A stretch of 64,000 nucleotides of DNA from an uncultured Eubacteriales bacterium (GTDB lineage Bacteria > Bacillota > Clostridia > Oscillospirales > CAG-272): positions 62,001 to 126,000 of the forward strand of contig CAKRNO010000001.1 of assembly GCA_934371135.1 (NCBI GenBank). Direction: 5' to 3'. The translations under genes were made by a program, and so were the position numbers. Positions 15,725 to 21,855 of the stretch are shown piece by piece. The notes under the pieces were generated by a model. It was given only the letters and a program-made list of their open reading frames with translations. It was not told the origin of the DNA and searched no databases. Positions within the stretch are counted from its first letter, which is position 1, and each line of letters opens with the position of its first letter.

Positions 15725-16402
15725 TTAATACGCGCCGGGCATAAGTTCTTCGCCCGTGAGCAGACGGTAACCTCCTCCGTCCGACAGAATAAGGTGATGC
15801 CCGAGCACTTCCTGCGCTTTCAGGTTGATCCTGTAGATGTGGCTGGCGATATTACCGAGCGTCGGGCAGGTCCCCGGCTTCGTGCAATACCGTTGCAGCT
15901 CCTTGGCGGAGACCGGGTGATATGCCGCCACGATCAGGTGGCGGAAAATGTTACGCTCGATCGGCGTCATGTGAATAGGGATGCCGTTGTAGGCAGGGGC
16001 GTCATCCAGGAGGTGGTCCCTCGCGGAGCCAAGCTGAAACAGTGCAACATCCCGTCGATGGAAGCGGGAGAGGGAAAGAAGTATTTCGTCGGTGAGCTTT
16101 GCGCTCGGGATATTGATGTCGATGAGGGTGTCTGCCTGTTCAAGGATCGGCACATCATCTTTGAGCGTCTGCTTGAACATAATGATCGGCAGATTCGGAT
16201 TGCGTTTGCGGAGTGCAAATACCAGATTTCCCGGTATGGTACTGTCGTATGGATTGGTCAGTATCAGCCCGCATACCGTATCGTCAAAGACAACGGTCAG
16301 TAAGTCAGAGTAGGGGAGCGTAATTGTCATCATTCCGGCGGCGTAGAGCTGGCGGCGTGCGCGGAGCAGTGCTTCCTCGTCGGAATCGGAAAGAATCAGC
16401 AT
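15725..16402 (-). CDS. OmpR-like regulator with degenerate receiver domain
   Basis: In 225 residues a CheY-like half (about 1-115) precedes an OmpR/PhoB-type winged helix (about 140-222; MTPIERNIFRHLIVAAYHPVSAKEL...NIASHIYRINLKAQ...GGGYRLLTG). The receiver keeps acidic residues near the N terminus (SDSDEE). At the end of strand 3, LILTNPYDSTIPG stands where LILLDxxxPG is expected, with Asn50 in the phospho-Asp position. The Lys of strand 5 may remain (MFK). It is therefore probably not controlled by phosphorylation. A promoter precedes it and a terminator separates it from sigK. The start at 16402 follows AAGGAAA; an alternative is 16423. Confidence 0.75.
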   Translation of the reverse strand: MLILSDSDEEALLRARRQLYAAGMMTITLPYSDLLTVVFDDTVCGLILTNPYDSTIPGNLVFALRKRNPNLPIIMFKQTLKDDVPILEQADTLIDINIPSAKLTDEILLSLSRFHRRDVALFQLGSARDHLLDDAPAYNGIPIHMTPIERNIFRHLIVAAYHPVSAKELQRYCTKPGTCPTLGNIASHIYRINLKAQEVLGHHLILSDGGGYRLLTGEELMPGAY

Positions 16403-16442
16403 AGCGGTTTCCTTTTCCTTCACGTTTTACGAATTGTTTTAG

Positions 16443-16471
16443 ATTATAGCACAATTTATTCACATTTGCAA
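16443..16471 (-). promoter_or_regulatory. promoter of the degenerate-receiver regulator
   Basis: Minus strand: -35 TTGCAA (16466-16471), 17-base spacer, perfect -10 TATAAT (16443-16448). Confidence 0.7.
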
Positions 16472-16496
16472 TGGGGCGATTGATATTCTTTTCTGC

Positions 16497-16525
16497 TTGA
16501 CATCAATCCGGGCGCACACTATAAT
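16497..16525 (+). promoter_or_regulatory. consensus sigma-A promoter of the FabG-like / RyR / lipoprotein unit
   Basis: Perfect -35 TTGACA (16497-16502), 17-base spacer and perfect -10 TATAAT (16520-16525). One of the strongest promoters in the window. Confidence 0.85.
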
Positions 16526-16553
16526 AATAGGAGAAGCGGAAAGGGTGGAAAAT

Positions 16554-17270
16554 ATGGCACACATTTTAGTGACCGGTGGTTCCAGAGGGATCGGTGCCGC
16601 GACGGTGGAGAAATTCGCCGCAAACGGAGATACGGTCTCCTTTACGTACCTGAAAAGCGTTGCCGAAGCGGAGGCGCTCGCGGCACGTACCGGTTCATAT
16701 GCTTTCCCGGCGGACAGCCGCAATCCGGATGCCATCCGCGCGGCGGTGTGCGATGCTGTAGCGCAGAGCGGACCGGTCGACGTCCTGGTCAACAACGCGG
16801 GAATAGCTGCTTTCCGGCTCTTTGACGAGATTACTACGCAGGAATGGCGGGATATGTTCGGCGTCCATGTAGAGGGGGCGTTTCATTACATCCAGAGCGT
16901 TCTCCCCGACATGATCCATCGCAAAGCGGGGAAGATCGTCAACGTCTCTTCCATCTGGGGCATGACCGGTGCATCCTGTGAGGTACATTATTCGGCGGCG
17001 AAGGCGGCGCTCATCGGTATGACGCGCGCACTCGCGAAGGAGCTGGGCCCCTCCGGTATTACCGTGAATTGCGTGGCGCCCGGCGTCGTGGATACGGATA
17101 TGAACCGTGCGCTCTCGGAGGAGGATTATCGGGCGCTCTGCGAGGAGACCCCGCTTGGGCGCATTGCTACGGCGTCGGAAATCGCCGAATCAATCTTTTT
17201 CCTTGCATCCCATGCCGCAGATTTTGTGACAGGGCAGGTGATCAGCCCGAACGGAGGCATTTGCATCTGA
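16554..17270 (+). CDS. short-chain dehydrogenase/reductase, FabG-like
   Basis: Classical SDR of 238 residues. The NADP(H) motif is TGGSRGIG (7-14), NNAG lies at 80-83, and the catalytic triad is Ser133 (NVSSIWG), Tyr146 and Lys150 (YSAAK). PGVVDTDM and the C-terminal DFVTGQVISPNGGICI follow. It resembles 3-oxoacyl-ACP reductase or a YmfI/elongation-type homologue. No other fatty-acid genes are adjacent, so the substrate is open. The start at 16554 follows AAAGGGTGG and lies 28 bases after a consensus promoter; the ORF's upstream extension is the promoter itself. Confidence 0.9.
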   Translation: MAHILVTGGSRGIGAATVEKFAANGDTVSFTYLKSVAEAEALAARTGSYAFPADSRNPDAIRAAVCDAVAQSGPVDVLVNNAGIAAFRLFDEITTQEWRDMFGVHVEGAFHYIQSVLPDMIHRKAGKIVNVSSIWGMTGASCEVHYSAAKAALIGMTRALAKELGPSGITVNCVAPGVVDTDMNRALSEEDYRALCEETPLGRIATASEIAESIFFLASHAADFVTGQVISPNGGICI

Positions 17271-17313
17271 CACAACGTTCCCCGCGCAAAAACCAGGAAA
17301 CGGAGACGAAAAT

Positions 17314-17622
17314 ATGTCTATGTATATACCAAAGCCGGTAGACACGAGCCGTGTTGTCTTGCCGGACGACATTCTTTCTTTGACGGAAAAGATAGCAGAG
17401 AACGTGCATGAAGTATGGGCACAGAGCCGCATCGCGGAGGGGTGGACATACGGAGAGCAGCGTGACGATGCAAAAAAACAGACGCCCTGTCTCGTGCCAT
17501 ACGCCGCCTTGCCGGAGATCGAGAAGGACTACGACAGGAATACAGCTATGCAGACGTTGCGCCTGATACTGGCGCTCGGTTACAGGATCGAAAAGGACGC
17601 GGGGAATCACACGGCGTCGTGA
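17314..17622 (+). CDS. stand-alone RyR-domain protein
   Basis: The 102-residue protein is almost entirely one RyR domain (PF02026), the repeat first known from ryanodine receptors and also found in bacteria and phages. After a 14-residue lead, LPDDILSLTEKIAENVHEVWA is followed by RIAEGWTYG, LVPYAALPEIEKDYDR and NTAMQTLRLILALGYRI, matching the order of the domain's conserved blocks. Function in bacteria is unknown; ligand binding is only inferred from the animal and structural-genomics members. It starts 43 bases after the SDR gene with SD GGAGA and probably shares its transcript. Confidence 0.82.
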   Translation: MSMYIPKPVDTSRVVLPDDILSLTEKIAENVHEVWAQSRIAEGWTYGEQRDDAKKQTPCLVPYAALPEIEKDYDRNTAMQTLRLILALGYRIEKDAGNHTAS

Positions 17623-17728
17623 CGGGAACGGCAGTAGTGTGCTGTCTGCCGGTGCCCATCACACCGGCGCAATCCGATTGTTTTATTTTACTCTGCGTGG
17701 GCGCCGATGCCCGGAAAGGAATTGTTTT

Positions 17729-18184
17729 ATGAAGAAATTAAGTATGTCGTTCCTGGCGGTACTGTTGCTGCTATCGACCGCGTTTTTGTTCGGGTGCGGT
17801 AAGGAAAAACCGATCGACTATGATCGCTTCAACCAAAAGATCGAGTCTTCGACCACGGGTGTTGCGGCAGCCATCGATGGAGTGATCCGTGAGCAGAATT
17901 ATGTGCTGGTCTTCGTGCGTGTGCAGAACGACACAAAAGACGCGGTGACGGTACGCAAGGGTGACTACACCCTGCATATCAGCGGAAATGAATATGCCTC
18001 CGACGGTTATCTTGTGCGCATTGATCTGCAGTCCGGCGGCGACGGGAGCAGCCGACTCACGACCACCACATACGATACGATTGATAAAGGAGAGGAAAAA
18101 CAGCTAGGGGTTCTTTTCTTCTGTGATGCGCCGGGGAACGATGCGTTCACAGTCACATTCCATGACAGGGAAATCAATCGATGA
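17729..18184 (+). CDS. predicted lipoprotein, Ig-fold-like (DUF4352-like) domain
   Basis: A 151-residue protein with a lipoprotein signal (MKKLSMSFLAVLLLLSTAF, lipobox LFGC with Cys23). It is followed by a beta-rich domain whose VLVFVRVQNDTKDAVTV...YTLHISG...GEEKQLGVLFFC...FTVTFHD spacing resembles telokin-like DUF4352 modules. No catalytic motif is apparent. The start at 17729 follows AAAGGA. The 106-base gap before it contains two small stems (CGGCAG/CTGCCG and CGGTG/CACCG) and no clear promoter. A strong terminator follows, closing the unit that starts at the SDR gene. Confidence 0.75.
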   Translation: MKKLSMSFLAVLLLLSTAFLFGCGKEKPIDYDRFNQKIESSTTGVAAAIDGVIREQNYVLVFVRVQNDTKDAVTVRKGDYTLHISGNEYASDGYLVRIDLQSGGDGSSRLTTTTYDTIDKGEEKQLGVLFFCDAPGNDAFTVTFHDREINR

Positions 18185-18197
18185 GTTTTCATGATCG

Positions 18198-18227
18198 GGC
18201 GGGCACGATGTGCCCGCCTGTCTTTTT
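18198..18227 (+). terminator. terminator after the 17.7-kb lipoprotein gene
   Basis: 8-bp GC stem GGCGGGCA / TGCCCGCC with loop CGATG, then TGTCTTTTT. Confidence 0.9.
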
Positions 18228-18272
18228 ACGGGAAAGAGAACATTCTTGCATGGTAATATTCTTTTCGACGGC

Positions 18273-18301
18273 TTGATAAAGAACTAACAGTATGGTATAA
18301 T
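18273..18301 (+). promoter_or_regulatory. promoter of the pseudoprotease-lipoprotein / ABC unit
   Basis: -35 TTGATA (18273-18278), 17-base spacer, perfect -10 TATAAT (18296-18301); about 95 bases of leader follow before the start codon. Confidence 0.75.
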
Positions 18302-18403
18302 GTGAATATCCTGGAAATTTGGTATCATCAGGATCGGAGTCGTGCAAAATGGTAGGATATCTTTCACGAAAAATGGACAATTACAATTTAAGGTGGTAAG
18401 GAA

Positions 18404-19447
18404 ATGAAAAAAATAAAGCAATGGATGTGTTTCTTGTTCGTCGTTTCGTTGATATTGGGTTTTGTTGCGTGTGATTTTGCGGGGGGCACTACGCAAAGGG
18501 AAGTAAGCCCGGAAAAACCTATAAAGAAGTTGGATCTCAACAATCGGAACACAGCAATGCTGGTGGGCGAGACAATGACCTTGGACTATACGATATCACC
18601 CGAAGACACAGATGAGAAATTGATTATAAGTAGCGGGGATTCGTCCGTCGCCGAAGTTGCAAACGGTGTCGTCACAGCAAAAAAGGTCGGGACCACATGG
18701 ATATCCCTGAAGGTGCCCAGCGATAAAAGCAACTTTGTTTCAAAAGAAATTCAGATACGAGTTGTAGAGAAGCTGGATTACAGTAGCTTTAAATCGCAGA
18801 ATGGAAACGATTTGCAAAGGGCAACAGTCTCTGTATTCTGCAAGAGATACGATAAAAATTGGCTCGGTGTTGAGAAGAATGTTAACACAACAAGCGGCAA
18901 GGGTATCATTGTCAAGTCCGCGGCTTACGCGAACTATTTTTTAACTGACAAATCCATTTTTGATAAAACAAGCACCAATTATGCCTACGAAGAATGGTAT
19001 ATCACGGATTATCTGGGGACGAAATATACCATATCCGGTCTAAAGTACCACCTGACCGCTTCTATCGCATTAGGTACATTTACATCTTCATCTTCGTACG
19101 ATGTGGCAAAGATTTTTGATGCGTATGCATACAAAGGGGACTATGCCATTGCTCTTTCCGGAAATCCGTTAACTTGTCGTATCGAAGAAACCGGCTACTT
19201 GGCTTTGGTTCCCACATCTTCGGAGCGGAGCAATGTGTTTTATCATGAAGCTGGGCTGGGATCCCGTGAGAGAGGGCTGGCTGTTTTCAATGCGGCCGGT
19301 GAGATTATCGGTATCAACTTAAAGTATTCCGGTAGCCGCGCTGTGGCTGTATCTGCCATAGAGATCCGAGAACTGTATAACGCGATATTTAACCCGTCTC
19401 ATTCCGGCGGAGGCCCTATTAATTCGATAGGGGATATATCGGGATGA
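18404..19447 (+). CDS. lipoprotein with Big2-like domain and catalytically dead trypsin-like domain
   Basis: The 347-residue product has a lipoprotein signal (lipobox GFVAC, Cys23). A Big2-like Ig domain lies at about 40-120 (LVGETMTLDYTISPEDT...SSGDSSVAEVANGVVTAKKVGTTWIS). A segment at about 138-335 aligns with HtrA/DegP-type trypsin folds: SGKGIIVKSAAYANYFLTDKSIF replaces the GSGVI...ILTNNHV block, GDYAIALSGNP replaces GDYVLAIGNP, and GLGSRERGLAVFNAAGEIIGIN replaces PGNSGGPLFNxxGEVIGIN. His, Asp and Ser of the triad are all missing, so a binding or sensing role is likely. Base composition is visibly more AT-rich than neighbours. It is followed after 90 bases by two ABC transporter genes without a terminator. 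Confidence 0.72.
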   Translation: MKKIKQWMCFLFVVSLILGFVACDFAGGTTQREVSPEKPIKKLDLNNRNTAMLVGETMTLDYTISPEDTDEKLIISSGDSSVAEVANGVVTAKKVGTTWISLKVPSDKSNFVSKEIQIRVVEKLDYSSFKSQNGNDLQRATVSVFCKRYDKNWLGVEKNVNTTSGKGIIVKSAAYANYFLTDKSIFDKTSTNYAYEEWYITDYLGTKYTISGLKYHLTASIALGTFTSSSSYDVAKIFDAYAYKGDYAIALSGNPLTCRIEETGYLALVPTSSERSNVFYHEAGLGSRERGLAVFNAAGEIIGINLKYSGSRAVAVSAIEIRELYNAIFNPSHSGGGPINSIGDISG

Positions 19448-19536
19448 ATCCAGAGGTTCATCATGCCGGGGTACGATGAGTATTGGAGCAAAACGGGCAT
19501 TGGAAAAGTAGCCCCGATGATTTTGGAGGGACATAC

Positions 19537-21855
19537 ATGGCACTTCTTACACTCGAAAACCTCGGCAAGATTTATGTATCGGAAGGCGCTGTTGCAGTCG
19601 GCATCCGAGGGGTAAATCTGTCGTTTGATGCGGGTGAATTTGTCGTCGTGACCGGGAAGTCCGGGAGCGGTAAAACGACTCTGCTCAACGCAATCAGCGG
19701 GATCGATACTTACGAGGAGGGGGAACTTTACATTGACGGGCGGCCGACCTCGCACTATGTGCAATCGGACTGGGAGGCGTACCGCGAAAAATACATATCG
19801 TTTATTTTCCAGGACTACAACATCATTGACAGCTTCACAGTGCTTCAGAATGTGGAGCTGGCACTCATGTACATCCCGTCCGCCCGCGAACGCCGCCAAC
19901 GTGCACTGCAGCTCATTGAACGCGTCGGTATGACCCCATACCGGCACCATCGCGGATCCAAACTGTCGGGGGGACAGAAGCAACGGACGGTCATCGCCCG
20001 TGCGCTTGCCAAAGACAGTCCGATCATTCTCGCCGACGAACCGACCGGCAATCTCGACAGCGCGTCAGCGAAAGAGGTCGTCGCACTTCTCAAGGAGATA
20101 TCATCGGACAAACTGGTGATTGTCGTAACGCATAATTTCGAACAGTTTGCCGATTGCGCGACGCGGGAGATCCGCGTGTTTGATGGGCAGATCGAACGGG
20201 ATGAACGGATACGCCAGACCGAAATTGTTACTCCGCGCCTGACGGATGCCAAGCCGGCAACAAGACGCGATACGCTACGCCGCGGCTTTGTTCTCGGGTG
20301 GCACCGGTTTTGCGCAACGCCGCGCCTGACGACATTCATCTGCTTCGTTATGCTTCTGGCACTGCTCGGGACATTTGCCTTAACGTCGTATCTCATCGCA
20401 GGGAATACATCGGATGAAAAACAGCCGGTTTTCGGCTACGCACCGGGGCGGCTCGTCGTGGCACGTCATGACGGCGCGCCCATCACGGAGGGTGAACTGC
20501 GCGCCCTCGCCAAGCTGACAGGCGCCGAGCGGATGATACAGTACGATGCCCTTTTAGACGAGAATGGCTATCTTTACAGAGCGGTTCCGGGATCCGCTTC
20601 GTATCTGACACTGCAATACCGCTTCTCCTGCAACATTGAGGATATTACCTTGCATCCGGAACGCTTCAGACCGGACGCCGGTACCCTGCCGACGGCGGAT
20701 GACGAAGTGTTTCTGTATGTGCCGATTTCCTGGGAAAGGATCTACGGCAGGGGAGAACTCAAAGCACAGGATATTTCGGTCCTGGACAGCTCGAAAAAAC
20801 TGACGGTGGCGGGTGTAAAATACTATTATGACAATACCGAGACCGGGGTACTCTACATGACACCGGATGTCTTTACACATTTCGGGGCAGAGCAGGTGCT
20901 GAACAGGGACGCTTATACCTATCGGGTATTGTTGCCGCGAGCTTCCGGCAGTACCACCGCCTATCGTGTTATGAACTTCTCTGTCATCGCCATCGACAAC
21001 ACACTCTCGACCGGCACTATCGCCGTAGCGACATACGATGATGACACATTCTCCTGGATGACGGACGATGCGGCACAGATTAATGTTACGCCTAGTCGTT
21101 CCGACAGCGATGACGCCGGCACCGTCCGTTTTCACCGTGAGGGGATCCGGGTGGACCTCGCACGTTCCGGGGTGCTGTCAGAGGATATGAAAAACAATGG
21201 ATACGGCTACGACACTCTCTTTGTCAGCCGTGACCTTTGGGATGAAGTGTATGCGGCGATTGCCGGAGAGTACCGGCAGGGCAGTCTTTTCTTCCCAGAC
21301 GACCGCGCAGCATCGAACGCAGGCGAGACACTCGCCGCATTGGCGGAGGATATGGTGGCGGGCCTTACGACAGAGGAAAAAGCCGCGCTTGACACCGGGT
21401 ATTTTGCCCTCACGAGCGATGTGTACCACACGAGCGGAGAACAGGCAATCCTCGGCTTCTTTACAGGCATCTTCCGATATGCGGCATGGATCCTGCTCAT
21501 TCTGTTCCTGGGGCTTTTCCTTACACTATGTTTTTCGCGGGGGATGAACGCCCTGCGCGGAGATCTCGGCATCTTGCGCTCTATGGGCATTTCTGCCGAC
21601 GCCATCCGAGTAGCATCCTACGCGCAGACATTCTACTGTATGGCACCGGCGATCGTTATACTCGCAGTCGTCGCCACGGTGCTTTACCGCCTGCCCGTTA
21701 CCAATTCCATTTTCCCGTTTATGAAGGCGTGGCACTATGTGCTCATCCTCCTCGGTGCACTCTTCTTATGTGTACGGGTCGCGAGACGGTATAACCGGAA
21801 GGTGTTTTCACAAAGTGTGCGTAAGACACTCAGAGGAGGTGCCGCAAATGATTGA
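19537..21855 (+). CDS. ABC ATPase fused to FtsX/MacB-type permease (first of a pair)
   Basis: In 772 residues an N-terminal MacB/LolD-type ATPase (about 1-222) is joined to an FtsX-type permease. The ATPase has Walker A GKSGSGKTT (40-48), Q-loop Gln92, signature LSGGQKQR (143-150), Walker B IILADE (163-168) and His199. The permease has one membrane segment near 265-288, then a roughly 330-residue extracellular region, and three C-terminal membrane segments (WILLILFLGLFLTLCF; MAPAIVILAVVATVLY; YVLILLGALFLCV). This is the MacB topology used for periplasm- or surface-side mechanotransmission, not for drug passage. The SD GGAGGG sets the start. It overlaps the next gene by 8 bases. Confidence 0.85.
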   Translation: MALLTLENLGKIYVSEGAVAVGIRGVNLSFDAGEFVVVTGKSGSGKTTLLNAISGIDTYEEGELYIDGRPTSHYVQSDWEAYREKYISFIFQDYNIIDSFTVLQNVELALMYIPSARERRQRALQLIERVGMTPYRHHRGSKLSGGQKQRTVIARALAKDSPIILADEPTGNLDSASAKEVVALLKEISSDKLVIVVTHNFEQFADCATREIRVFDGQIERDERIRQTEIVTPRLTDAKPATRRDTLRRGFVLGWHRFCATPRLTTFICFVMLLALLGTFALTSYLIAGNTSDEKQPVFGYAPGRLVVARHDGAPITEGELRALAKLTGAERMIQYDALLDENGYLYRAVPGSASYLTLQYRFSCNIEDITLHPERFRPDAGTLPTADDEVFLYVPISWERIYGRGELKAQDISVLDSSKKLTVAGVKYYYDNTETGVLYMTPDVFTHFGAEQVLNRDAYTYRVLLPRASGSTTAYRVMNFSVIAIDNTLSTGTIAVATYDDDTFSWMTDDAAQINVTPSRSDSDDAGTVRFHREGIRVDLARSGVLSEDMKNNGYGYDTLFVSRDLWDEVYAAIAGEYRQGSLFFPDDRAASNAGETLAALAEDMVAGLTTEEKAALDTGYFALTSDVYHTSGEQAILGFFTGIFRYAAWILLILFLGLFLTLCFSRGMNALRGDLGILRSMGISADAIRVASYAQTFYCMAPAIVILAVVATVLYRLPVTNSIFPFMKAWHYVLILLGALFLCVRVARRYNRKVFSQSVRKTLRGGAAND

